In this document: positions 6,530-13,886 of the stretch, in pieces
Layout: every line of letters starts with the position of its first letter
How positions within the stretch are numbered: position 1 is the first letter of the stretch
Program-made: the position numbers and the translations under genes
From: an uncultured bacterium
GTDB taxonomy: Bacteria > Gemmatimonadota > Gemmatimonadetes > Longimicrobiales > RSA9
NCBI GenBank assembly: GCA_937889645.1
Contig: CALBZE010000078.1
Coordinates: forward strand, 1 to 14,121
Direction: 5' to 3'
DNA length: 14,121 nt
Notes under the pieces: model-generated
Seen by the model: the letters and a program-made list of their open reading frames with translations, nothing else
What the model was told of the DNA's origin: nothing
Database searches by the model: none

Positions 6530-7477
6530 ATGAAACGGGTGTTTGCACACCTCTCCCTCATCCTCATCGCGTCCGCGTGCGCCGGCGGGACGCCAGACCG
6601 GACCGACGGCGCCGACGGCTCCGGCGAGCGCGCCATCGAGGCGACGTCGCTCCTCGGCGAGCCGTTGTACCGCCCGGCGCAGGACTCGGCGACGCGGGCG
6701 CGGCTCGAGGCCAACCTGGCGGAAGCGCGCGTGGCGTACGACCGCGCGCCGGACGACGCGGACGCGATCATCTGGCTCGGGCGTCGCCTGGCGTACCTCG
6801 GCCGGTATCGCGACGCGATCGCGACCTTCACGGAAGGGATCGAGAAGCACCCTGGCGACGCGCGCATGTATCGCCATCGCGGGCACCGGTGGATCACGGT
6901 CCGGGAGTTCGACCGCGCGATCGCGGACCTCGAGCGCGCGGCGGAGCTGGTGCGCGGCGAGCCGGACGAGATCGAGCCGGACGGCGCGCCGAACCGCTAC
7001 AACGTCCCCCGCACGACGCTCCAGTTCAACATCCACTACCACCTCGGCCTCGCCCGCTACCTGAAGGGCGACTTCGAGGGGGCGCTGGACGCGTACCGCG
7101 CGTGCATGGACGTCGCGACGAACGACGACATGATCGTCGCCGTGGCCGACTGGATGTACATGACGCTGCGTCGCCTCGGCCGCGACCAGGAGGCGGCGGC
7201 GGTGCTCGAGCACGTCTACCCCGACATGGAGATCATGGAGAACGACGCGTACCACCGTCGCCTGCTCATGTACAAGGGGCTCGTCGCGCCCGATTCGCTC
7301 CTGGCCGGCGAGGGCGATGCGCTCCAGCTCGCGACGCAGGGGTACGGCGTCGGGAACTGGTACCTCTACAACGGCGACGCCGCTCGGGCGCGAGAGGTCT
7401 TCCGCCGCGTCCTCGACATCGGCAACTGGGCCGCGTTCGGGCACATCGCGGCGGAGGCGGAGCTGAGCAGGATGTGA
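6530..7477 (+). CDS. TPR-repeat lipoprotein
   Basis: A 315-residue predicted lipoprotein. The ATG at 6530 has AGGAG seven bases upstream. The signal is MKRVFAHLSLILIASAC with the lipobox ending at Cys17. After a short Asp/Gly-rich linker, tetratricopeptide-like helix pairs run at about residues 78-107 (IIWLGRRLAYLGRYRDAIATFTEGI), 112-143 (MYRHRGHRWITVREFDRAIADLERA), 164-197, 204-235 and, less clearly, 274-306. TPR arrays bind proteins or peptides, so this is probably a scaffold facing the periplasm. I recall very similar proteins from Gemmatimonadota but know of no assigned function. It is followed after five bases by a small gene, likely co-transcribed. Confidence 0.85.
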   Translation: MKRVFAHLSLILIASACAGGTPDRTDGADGSGERAIEATSLLGEPLYRPAQDSATRARLEANLAEARVAYDRAPDDADAIIWLGRRLAYLGRYRDAIATFTEGIEKHPGDARMYRHRGHRWITVREFDRAIADLERAAELVRGEPDEIEPDGAPNRYNVPRTTLQFNIHYHLGLARYLKGDFEGALDAYRACMDVATNDDMIVAVADWMYMTLRRLGRDQEAAAVLEHVYPDMEIMENDAYHRRLLMYKGLVAPDSLLAGEGDALQLATQGYGVGNWYLYNGDAARAREVFRRVLDIGNWAAFGHIAAEAELSRM

Positions 7478-7482
7478 GTGTG

Positions 7483-7830
7483 ATGAACGACGAACGCGAG
7501 AAGATGGAGGCCGCGGAGGCGCGGGTACGCGCGCTCCGCGACGAGACGAACGCCGTCGCCGACCGGATCGAGGCCGGCGGGACGGTCGAGATTTCGCAGA
7601 TCATCGCACGGTTGCGTTCGGCGGTCGACGCCGTCGAGGACGACGACCTCGGCCCCGACGCGTCGATGGTCCGCATGCAGTTCGGCGCCATGTTCGACCG
7701 GCTCGGCCCGCTCGCAGAGGCGAACCCCGGCCCGGTCCCCGCGGACTCGCTCGGCCTCCCCGCCGACGCCCGCTTCCTGCGCGACATGGCCGACTACCTG
7801 ACGAGGCGGTACGGGCTGGAGGAGGAATGA
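7483..7830 (+). CDS. Small acidic protein of unknown function, partner of the TPR lipoprotein
   Basis: A 115-residue protein starting MNDEREKMEAAEARVRALRDETNAV. The first 35 residues are highly charged with heptad-like spacing (probable coiled coil), followed by SQIIARLRSAVDAVEDDDLG and a C-terminal helix DARFLRDMADYLTRRYG. It has no signal peptide, membrane segment or recognisable catalytic motif. The ATG lies five bases after the stop of the TPR lipoprotein gene, suggesting translational coupling; no strong separate RBS is visible. Codon use matches its neighbours, so I take it as real. I do not recognise the family. Confidence 0.65.
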   Translation: MNDEREKMEAAEARVRALRDETNAVADRIEAGGTVEISQIIARLRSAVDAVEDDDLGPDASMVRMQFGAMFDRLGPLAEANPGPVPADSLGLPADARFLRDMADYLTRRYGLEEE

Positions 7831-8032
7831 GGAGGATCGGGATGGGCGGGTGGGCCGAACCGGTAGTATCGGGCAGTCCCGCCCAAGCGGCCCGGAAGGT
7901 GGGGGCGTGGATCCCCGGCGTGTGCCGCTGGGGTGCGCCCGCGCGGGCACGGGCATCGCGCGGGGCCAATGGTGGCACCGCGGTGCTGCCCGCGCCGGAG
8001 CGCGCCGAGTCCACGCTAGCATGAGGTCCGCC
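7831..8032. other. Intergenic region upstream of the phosphodiesterase gene
   Basis: These 202 bases hold a perfect 12-bp palindrome GCACCGCGGTGC at 7975-7986. They also hold two AT-containing hexamers that could be -10 boxes, TAGTAT at 7864-7869 and TAGCAT at 8017-8022. Neither has a good -35. Use of TAGCAT would give a nearly leaderless message for the phosphodiesterase. No terminator with a T run is seen after the small gene. Confidence 0.35.
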
Positions 8033-8968
8033 ATGACCCCCACCTTCGATCTCCAGGGCCATCGCGGCGCCCGCGGCCTCCTCCCCGAGAACACGATCCC
8101 CGCCTTCCTCCTGGCCGCGGAGCTGGGCGTCACGACCGTCGAGCTCGACGTCGTCGTCACGCGCGATCGTCGCCTCGTCGTGTCGCACGACCCGTGGTTC
8201 GACCCGCGCATCTGCAGCCACCCGGACGGCAGGCCGGTCACCGAGGCCGACCGCGAGCGGTTCGCGATCTACCGGCTCGATTACGACGACGTCGCCGCAT
8301 TCGACTGCGGGCGGCGCGGTCACCCCGACTTCCCCCGCCAGCGGCCGGTCGCCGCGTCGAAACCGCTCCTGTCCGACGCGATCCGCGCGGTCGAGGCGCG
8401 GGTCCGGGTGCTCGGCCGCGCGCCGGTCTGGTACAACATCGAGACGAAGAGCAGGCCGGAGTGGGACGGGACGCTCCAGGCGCCGCCGGCGGAGTTCGTG
8501 CGGCTGCTGTACGACGAACTCGCGTCGCTCGGGGTGCTGGAACGCACGATCGTGCAGTCCTTCGACGTGCGCACGCTGCGGGTGCTGCGGGCGATGGACC
8601 GGACGGTGGCGACGTCGCTCCTGGTGGAAGAGGAGGGAGGTGCGCCGTCGCCGGCCGGCGCCTCCCGCCTCACCCGCGACCTCGCCCTTCTCGGCTTCGT
8701 CCCCGCGGTCTACAGCCCCGACTACCGGCTCGTCGACGCGGCGCTGGTCGAGGAGGCGCACGCGAGGGGGATGCGCGTGATCCCCTGGACAGTGAACGAC
8801 GCCGAGGCGATGGAGCGTCTCATCGGCCTCGGCGTCGACGGTTTGATCACCGACTATCCGGACGTGGGCGCGGACGTCGTCGCCCGGCTCATCCCCTCCG
8901 CATCCCCGCCGCCAGCCCCTGCTTCGCCGCGCGGCGAGCCGGGAGGAACCCACCGACCAGCCCCATGA
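8033..8968 (+). CDS. Glycerophosphodiester phosphodiesterase family protein
   Basis: This TIM-barrel enzyme family hydrolyses glycerophosphodiesters to glycerol-3-phosphate and an alcohol. Taking the ATG at 8033 (GAGG six bases upstream; an in-frame ATG at 8021 is the alternative), the protein is 311 residues. Catalytic and metal positions are visible: HRGARGLLPEN from H10, with H10 and R11; VELDV with E37 and D39; SHDP with H52; IETK with E137 and K139; and PWTVND with W252. GVDGLITDYPD marks the last barrel strand. It has no signal peptide, so it is probably cytoplasmic. After about residue 286 a Pro/Ala-rich tail of 25 residues follows that is not part of the fold; it is encoded in the 80 bases that overlap the converging permease gene. 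Confidence 0.92.
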   Translation: MTPTFDLQGHRGARGLLPENTIPAFLLAAELGVTTVELDVVVTRDRRLVVSHDPWFDPRICSHPDGRPVTEADRERFAIYRLDYDDVAAFDCGRRGHPDFPRQRPVAASKPLLSDAIRAVEARVRVLGRAPVWYNIETKSRPEWDGTLQAPPAEFVRLLYDELASLGVLERTIVQSFDVRTLRVLRAMDRTVATSLLVEEEGGAPSPAGASRLTRDLALLGFVPAVYSPDYRLVDAALVEEAHARGMRVIPWTVNDAEAMERLIGLGVDGLITDYPDVGADVVARLIPSASPPPAPASPRGEPGGTHRPAP

Positions 8969-10052
8969 TGCCGGCGAAGATCATCCCCTGAAGCAGGATC
9001 TTCGGCGAGACGCGGAACGCGAACGTCACCTCGCCGAACGACTGCCAGTTCACGGTGCTGGTCTGGATCCCGTTGATCGGGAGCGCCAGGAGGCAGCCCA
9101 GCGCGCCGCCCGCCAGCGCGATCACGACGGCCTCGGCCAGGAACGAGGCCATGACGCTGCGACGCTGGAAGCCGAGCGTCTGCAGCACCGAGATCTCGCG
9201 GGCGCGCGCCGCGACCATCGCGTCCATCGTGTTGATCGCGCCGAACACCGCGCCGATCGACATGACGATCGTCACGAAGAAGGCGATGAACTCGAGCATC
9301 GTGCCCAGGAACTGGGCCTGCCCGGCGAAGAAGTCCGGCTCGCGCTTGGCCTGGAGCTGCAGCCGCGGGTCGGCTTCGATCCGGGCGACGAGCGCGTCGA
9401 ACGCCTCGGGGTCGGCCAGGCGCACGGTCACGGACTGGAAGACCGGCCCGCGGAACGCGGCCATCAGCGTCTCGGCGTCGCCCCAGACCTCGGACTCGAA
9501 GACGCTCCCGTCGGCCTCGAAGTGGCCGACGACGGTGAAGTCCTGCTGGCCGAAGCGGATCGTCGCGCCGATCTCGACGTCTGCCATGCGGCCGACGAGG
9601 CCGCGCCCGACGATGACCTCGGCGCGCCCGGGCTCGAAGCTCCGGCCCTCGATGATGCGGACCTCGTCGCGCAGCTCGAACACCTCCGGCGAGACGCCGC
9701 GCACGGGCATGTGCGTCTCGGAGCCGTCCAGGCGCGGCTTGGCGACCACGACGTAGGCGTCCGCCGAGGCGATCGGCCGGCCGTCGGAGAGCTTCGCGAC
9801 CTCGGGGAGCGAGCGCACGATCGAGGCGTGCTCGCGGCTGATCCCGCTCGAGATCTCCGAGTCCGCGCCCTGGCGCAGCAGCATCACGTTGTCCGGCCGC
9901 CCGGTCGAGATCATCGCCGAGCGGAACCCGTTCGCCAGCGCGAGCATCCCGACGAACGTCAGGACGACGAAGGCGATGCCGAGCGCCGTCGCCAGGCTCG
10001 TCGTCGGGCGGTGCAGCACGCTCCTGATGTTGTAGATCAGCGGGATCTTCAT
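8889..10052 (-). CDS. ABC transporter permease, FtsX/MacB type (second subunit)
   Basis: A 387-residue membrane subunit and the last gene of the exporter operon. One transmembrane helix near the N-terminus (about 22-42) is followed by a large periplasmic MacB-PCD-like domain (about 45-250) with the family phrases GRSFEPGRAEVIVGRGLV and IGATIRFGQQDFTVVGHFEADGSVFESEVW. Three more helices follow at about 255-276, 305-328 and 350-371. REISVLQTLGFQRRSVMASFLAEA is the FtsX-type coupling region that contacts the ATPase. The ATG overlaps the stop of the preceding permease gene as ATGA. It differs clearly from that permease, so the two probably form a heterodimer. Its last 80 bases are shared, in opposite orientation, with the phosphodiesterase gene. 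Confidence 0.92.
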   Translation of the reverse strand: MKIPLIYNIRSVLHRPTTSLATALGIAFVVLTFVGMLALANGFRSAMISTGRPDNVMLLRQGADSEISSGISREHASIVRSLPEVAKLSDGRPIASADAYVVVAKPRLDGSETHMPVRGVSPEVFELRDEVRIIEGRSFEPGRAEVIVGRGLVGRMADVEIGATIRFGQQDFTVVGHFEADGSVFESEVWGDAETLMAAFRGPVFQSVTVRLADPEAFDALVARIEADPRLQLQAKREPDFFAGQAQFLGTMLEFIAFFVTIVMSIGAVFGAINTMDAMVAARAREISVLQTLGFQRRSVMASFLAEAVVIALAGGALGCLLALPINGIQTSTVNWQSFGEVTFAFRVSPKILLQGMIFAGIMGLVGGFLPARRAAKQGLAAGMRRG

Positions 10053-11197
10053 GCGACGTACCTCAGCGCGTCGGTGACCTTGAGCCGGGCCGCCTGCATG
10101 GCGGGGATCGCGGCGCTCGCGGTGGCGATCAGCAGCCCGATGCCGAAAGCGCCGAGCGCGACGCCGGGCGAGACGGAGAGCCCCGGGGCGAAGCCGCCCA
10201 TGTCGAAGTCCATCACGTTGAAGAGGAGCACGGCGCCGCCGAGCCCGAGCGCGAGGCCGAGCCCGACGATCCACGCCGCCTCGGCGACGACGATGCGCAG
10301 CACGTCGCCGTCGGTGAAGCCGAGCGTCTTGAGCACGGCGATCTCGGAGAAGCGCTCGCGCGCCGACATCGCCATGGTGTTCGCCGAGACCATCAGGATC
10401 GCGAAGACGACGGCCATCCCGATCGCGTTCAGGAAGAAGCCGATGTTCCCGTACATCCCGATGAACGAGAGGTTGAACGCCTTCTCGGTCTGGGCGCGGG
10501 TCGGCGACGCCGAGTTCTCGTACGCCTCGTCGACCGCCTGGGCGATCGCGGCGGCCTGGTTCGGGTCGGTCACCTTCAGCACGTACCACCCGACGACGCC
10601 GTCCATCCCCTGGTTGCGGGCGATCTCCTCGAGATAGCGGTGGTGGAAGAACAGCGACGTCTCGTCGAAGCCCTTGCGCCCGGCGCTGTAGACGCCGCGG
10701 ATCGTGAAGTCGTGGTTGCCCGGGTAGATCGTGCCCTGCAGCGTGACCGTCTGGCCGACCTGCCAGCCGAAGCGCTCCATGAGCCGCACGCCGACGATCG
10801 CGCCGGTGCGGTCGGCCATGAACGCCTCGCGGTGCTCGGGCGAGACCACGATCTCCGGGTACATGGCGAGGTACTCGGGGTCGACGGCGAAGTTGGCGAA
10901 GAAGTTCGACGGGTCCTGGTAGATCCCGCCGAACCAGCTCGCGTAGCCGACGGACTCGACGCCCTCCATCGCCTGCAGCCGCGCGCGGTAGGCCATCGGC
11001 AGCGGGAAGACGATCCCGAGCTTGTTCGTCACGACGAGGTGCGTCTCGCTCCCGATGTCGCCGATGGATCGGAGCGTGTGCAGGAACGTCTGCAGCGTGA
11101 CGAAGAGGAAGAGCGCGATCCCGAGCCCGAGCACGGTCAGGATCGTGCGTCGCTTGTGGCGCCCGAGGTTGGCGCGGACGAGCGTGGCGCGGGTCAT
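10049..11197 (-). CDS. ABC transporter permease, FtsX/MacB type (first subunit)
   Basis: A 382-residue inner-membrane subunit. Predicted helices lie at about 18-38, 252-272, 305-328 and 345-366, with a periplasmic domain of about 210 residues between the first two. This is the four-helix layout of LolC/E, MacB and FtsX-like permeases. ARERFSEIAVLKTLGFTDGDVLRIVVAEA is the conserved cytoplasmic coupling segment. The RRTILTVLGLGIA start is also typical. The ATG overlaps the stop of the ATPase gene by four bases, and its own stop overlaps the next permease start in the same way, so all three should be translationally coupled. Confidence 0.92.
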   Translation of the reverse strand: MTRATLVRANLGRHKRRTILTVLGLGIALFLFVTLQTFLHTLRSIGDIGSETHLVVTNKLGIVFPLPMAYRARLQAMEGVESVGYASWFGGIYQDPSNFFANFAVDPEYLAMYPEIVVSPEHREAFMADRTGAIVGVRLMERFGWQVGQTVTLQGTIYPGNHDFTIRGVYSAGRKGFDETSLFFHHRYLEEIARNQGMDGVVGWYVLKVTDPNQAAAIAQAVDEAYENSASPTRAQTEKAFNLSFIGMYGNIGFFLNAIGMAVVFAILMVSANTMAMSARERFSEIAVLKTLGFTDGDVLRIVVAEAAWIVGLGLALGLGGAVLLFNVMDFDMGGFAPGLSVSPGVALGAFGIGLLIATASAAIPAMQAARLKVTDALRYVA

Positions 11198-11955
11198 CGG
11201 GCGCCCTCCTCGCCCCCGGCCGCGCCCGCGCCGGCACCCGCGCCCGATACGGCACCCGCACCCGCGGCGACGGGGCGCGCGCCGTCGCCGACCAGCACGC
11301 CCTTCTCGAGGTGCAGCGTCCGCCCCGCGCGCTCGGCCGCGTGCGGGTCGTGCGTGACCATGACGATCGTCTTGCCGTACTCGGCGTTGAGCCGGCCGAG
11401 CAGGTCGAGGATCTCCTCGGCGGACTTGGCGTCGAGGTCGCCCGTCGGCTCGTCGGCCAGGATCAGCGTTGGGTCCGTCACGATCGCGCGCGCGATGGCG
11501 ACGCGCTGCTCCTGACCGCCCGAGAGCTGGCGCGGGAAGTGGTGCATCCGCTCCTCGAGCCCGACGATGCGGAGCGCCGTCTCCGCGTGCTCGCGGCGCT
11601 GCTTCTTGTTCAGCGGCGTCAGCAGCAGCGGCAGCTCGACGTTCTGCAACGCCGTGAGGACCGGGATCAGGTTGTACATCTGGAAGACGAAGCCGACGTG
11701 ACGCGCGCGCCAGGCGGCGAGTCGCTTCGGCTTCATCGACGAGATCTCCTCGCCGCCCACCCGGATCGAGCCCGAGGTGGGCGAGTCGAGCCCGGCGAGC
11801 AGGTTGAGGAGCGTCGACTTGCCGCTCCCCGACGGGCCCATGAGCGCCAGGAACTCGCCTTGTTCGATGTCGAGGTTCAGGCCGTCGAGGACCGGGACCT
11901 CGACCGTGTCCCTCCGATAGACCTTCCGTACGTCCCGCACTTCGACCAGCGGCAT
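11194..11955 (-). CDS. ABC transporter ATP-binding protein, LolD/MacB-type
   Basis: A 253-residue nucleotide-binding subunit that powers the two permeases. Walker A is GPSGSGKST (40-48), the Q-loop is FQMYN with Q92, and the signature is LSGGQEQR (from 144). Walker B is LILADEP (164-170) with catalytic E169, followed by the D-loop and the H-loop THD with H202. The pattern NLIPVLTALQNVELPLLL is typical of the LolD/MacB/SalX group of mechanotransmission transporters. The ATG has GGAGG five bases upstream. The last 25 or so residues (from about 228) are a Gly/Ala tail built from GA and GAGA units, beyond the usual end of the domain and without an obvious role. The gene begins 18 bases after the adaptor stop. 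Confidence 0.95.
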   Translation of the reverse strand: MPLVEVRDVRKVYRRDTVEVPVLDGLNLDIEQGEFLALMGPSGSGKSTLLNLLAGLDSPTSGSIRVGGEEISSMKPKRLAAWRARHVGFVFQMYNLIPVLTALQNVELPLLLTPLNKKQRREHAETALRIVGLEERMHHFPRQLSGGQEQRVAIARAIVTDPTLILADEPTGDLDAKSAEEILDLLGRLNAEYGKTIVMVTHDPHAAERAGRTLHLEKGVLVGDGARPVAAGAGAVSGAGAGAGAAGGEEGAR

Positions 11956-11973
11956 GGTTGCCTCCGTGTGTGT

Positions 11974-13242
11974 TCAGTCGTTGCCCGCGATGCGGACGCG
12001 TGCGCCGTCGGCGAGCCCTTCGGGCGCGTCGATGACGAGTCGTTCTCCACCGTTGAGTCCCTGCCGGATCTCGCGCTCGCCGCCGGAGACCGGGCCGGCG
12101 TCGACGACGCGGCGCTGGGCGACGTCGCCCACGACGACGTAGACGACGTTCTCGCCTCCCTCGTTGCGCACCGCCGCGGCCGGCGCGAAAACGCGGCGCG
12201 GCGTGGTCGTCGCGGGCGCTGCGGCGCCGCCCGTCGCCTCGGCGGCGTCACCCTCGGTCGGCTCGAGGAAGACGACGCGCGCGCCCATCTCCGGGAGGAT
12301 GCGCGGGTCCTGCGCCTCGATCGCGACGCGGACGAGGACCGTCGCCTTCTGGCGGTCCGCCGTCGGCATGATCTGACGGACGCGGCCGGGGAAGCGGACG
12401 GTCGGGTAGGCGTCGAGAATGATCTCGGCGGGCTGGTCGCGACGGACGCCGCCGATGTACGCCTCGTTCACGTCGACCTCGACCTCGAGCGTCGAGAGGT
12501 CGGCCATGGTGACGACGGCGCCCCGTGTGAGCCCCGTGCCCGCGACCGACGGCGCGACGACCTCGCCGACCTCGGCGTCCTTGCGCAGGACCGTGCCGGT
12601 GAAGGGCGCGCGCACGCGCGTGTTCTCCAGCGCGGCCTCGGCGGCGGCGTGGATCTGCTCGGCGGCCGCGACGCGCGCTTCGGCCGCGGCCAGGCGTGCG
12701 CGCGCCACCGCGAGCGCCGTCTCCGCGTCCTCGAGCTGCTGCGGCGGGACGTGCCCCTCGGCGGCCAGTGCGCGGGCGCGCTCGAGGTCGCGCTCGGCCT
12801 GCGCGACCGCGGCCTGCGCCTCCTGCCGCGTCGCCTCGGCCGACAGTCGTTCGGCAGCGGCCTGCCGCACCGCCGCCTCGTACTCCGCGTCCTCCAGACG
12901 GGCGAGGACCGTGCCTGCCTGGACGACGTCGCCTTCCTCGACGCCGAGGTAGACCAGCCGCCCAGCGACCTTCGACGAGACCGACGCCTTCGTCCGCGCA
13001 ACGACGTAGCCGTTCGCGGTCAGCCCGCCCGCCGCGCCGCCACCGCCGCCCCGCGCCACTGCCGTCGCCACGCGGACCTCGATCGCCCGGTCGCGCAGCC
13101 CGAGCGCCGCGACCGCCGCCACGAGGACGAGCGCGATGACGCCGAGCCCGATGTAGAGCGGGCGACGAGACCCCGGCGCGGCGGATGCGCCGACCGGGTC
13201 ACGGGGGATACGAAGTCTTGCGAGATCAGCAGAATCGACCAC
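11974..13242 (-). CDS. Periplasmic adaptor (HlyD/MacA-type membrane fusion protein)
   Basis: A 422-residue adaptor, first gene of the exporter operon. A short cytoplasmic N-terminus is followed by one membrane anchor (about 29-49), then a Gly-rich linker (65-73) and the first half of a lipoyl domain (TKASVSSKVAGRLVYLGVEEGDVVQAG). An Ala/Glu/Arg-rich coiled-coil hairpin runs at about 119-205, with its tip at EGHVPPQQLEDAE, before the second lipoyl half ENTRVRAPFTGTVLR. Beta-barrel and membrane-proximal domains complete the protein. Such adaptors bridge an inner-membrane transporter to a TolC-like channel; none is encoded in the window. The start is GTG at 13242, with AAAGGA about six bases upstream. 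A 10-residue Ala/Thr-rich patch near 335-347 interrupts the C-terminal part. Confidence 0.93.
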   Translation of the reverse strand: MVDSADLARLRIPRDPVGASAAPGSRRPLYIGLGVIALVLVAAVAALGLRDRAIEVRVATAVARGGGGGAAGGLTANGYVVARTKASVSSKVAGRLVYLGVEEGDVVQAGTVLARLEDAEYEAAVRQAAAERLSAEATRQEAQAAVAQAERDLERARALAAEGHVPPQQLEDAETALAVARARLAAAEARVAAAEQIHAAAEAALENTRVRAPFTGTVLRKDAEVGEVVAPSVAGTGLTRGAVVTMADLSTLEVEVDVNEAYIGGVRRDQPAEIILDAYPTVRFPGRVRQIMPTADRQKATVLVRVAIEAQDPRILPEMGARVVFLEPTEGDAAEATGGAAAPATTTPRRVFAPAAAVRNEGGENVVYVVVGDVAQRRVVDAGPVSGGEREIRQGLNGGERLVIDAPEGLADGARVRIAGND

Positions 13243-13282
13243 GGGTCTTCCTTTCGGTTTCGGCGTATCTTCGGGGCGCGCG

Positions 13283-13312
13283 AAGGTAATGTTATGCCTT
13301 CGGCGGTGTCAA
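13283..13312 (-). promoter_or_regulatory. Promoter of the exporter operon
   Basis: On the minus strand a perfect TTGACA (13312-13307) is followed after 18 bases by TACCTT (13288-13283). The spacer holds the AT-rich CATAACAT, unusual for this DNA. Transcription would begin near 13276, giving a leader of about 35 bases that contains the ribosome site before the GTG at 13242. This is the best -35 match I found in the window. Confidence 0.6.
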
Positions 13313-13349
13313 GCATGTTGTGTGTGGTGTACGGTTTGGGTTTGTGTTG

Positions 13350-13426
13350 GGTGTCAGGTTTCAGGTGTCAGGTGTCAGGGCTCAGGGCTCAGGGCTCAGG
13401 GCTCGGGGCTCGGGGCTCGGGGCTCG
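13350..13426. repeat. Heptamer tandem repeat, 11 perfect-length copies
   Basis: Reading the plus strand, the units are GGTGTCA, GGTTTCA, GGTGTCA, GGTGTCA, then three of GGGCTCA, then four of GGGCTCG, with a degenerate twelfth. Variants are sorted in blocks along the array, as expected from stepwise duplication with point changes. It lies about 40 bp upstream of the -35 box of the exporter operon, following a GT-rich stretch (13314-13349). Confidence 0.9.
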
Positions 13427-13432
13427 GGGGGC

Positions 13433-13496
13433 GCGGCCTTCGTCTCCATTCCGGCCGCCGCGGGCGCCCGCGAGCGGCGGCCTTCGTCTCCACTCC
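13433..13496. repeat. 20-bp direct repeat flanking a 9-bp hairpin
   Basis: GCGGCCTTCGTCTCCATTCC at 13433-13452 recurs at 13477-13496 with one change (T to C). Between the two copies the arms GGCCGCCGC (13453-13461) and GCGGCGGCC (13474-13482) form a 9-bp stem; the second arm runs into the second copy. Confidence 0.75.
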
Positions 13497-13540
13497 GAGC
13501 ACCGCTCCTCTCCGAGCACCGCTCCACTCCGAGCACCGCG
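13495..13540. repeat. 17-bp tandem repeat, two full and one partial copy
   Basis: CCGAGCACCGCTCCTCT (13495-13511) is followed directly by CCGAGCACCGCTCCACT (13512-13528) and by the first 11 bases of a third copy up to about 13539. It abuts the 20-bp direct repeat. A 17-bp period argues against a coding role. Confidence 0.8.
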
Positions 13541-13886
13541 GGTGCCGGCCAGCCGCTCGGGCGGTGGGCCGCGCGTTTGGGCGGCGACCGCATGCGGCCG
13601 GCCGAGCGTCGCCGGATCCGTCCCAATCCGCTATTGTATCTGCATGGTCGGATGGGACGGACACCACCCTCCCGGAAACCACAAGCCCCCTTCCGCAAAT
13701 ACGTTACACCCTGCCCCCACAACCCATCGCGCTCTGTCTGCAGGAAGTGTTGGTCCCGGGTCGGCGCCGCGCCCTGGCTAGCCGCTTCGCACCGCGCCGA
13801 AAGCGCGCCCGCCCGGCCGACGGCGGCGTTGCCCACCGCTCACCCCCTGGGCCGCCCGCCCTAACCCCTTGGTCCCGTCGACCAAA
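13541..13886. other. Non-coding stretch with no recognised gene
   Basis: Open frames cross this stretch on both strands, but none resembles a protein or has a ribosome site. A -10-like TATTGT lies at 13632-13637 without a good -35. An inverted repeat TTGGTC / GACCAA at 13869-13885 leads into the 60-bp repeat region. Base composition drops in GC between about 13630 and 13740, and codon-like structure fades. I see nothing else here. Confidence 0.5.

Noticed and set aside
7844..7884. GGGCGGG / CCCGCCC pairing after the small gene as a terminator or riboswitch
   Set aside because: A seven-base stem with a loop of 27 bases is weak, with no T run and no recognisable riboswitch core.
10053..11261. 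In-frame upstream extension of the second permease
   Set aside because: It is the shifted frame of the first permease; the ATGA overlap and FtsX N-terminus fix the start at 10052.
4926..13637. Recurring GCTATTNT at 4926, 5407 and 13630 as a shared promoter motif
   Set aside because: Only three occurrences, in different orientations relative to genes and mostly without a -35; too few to separate from chance.
13396..13836. Open frames of up to 190 codons in the repeat-rich end region
   Set aside because: They cross heptamer and 17-bp repeats, lack ribosome sites and resemble no protein.
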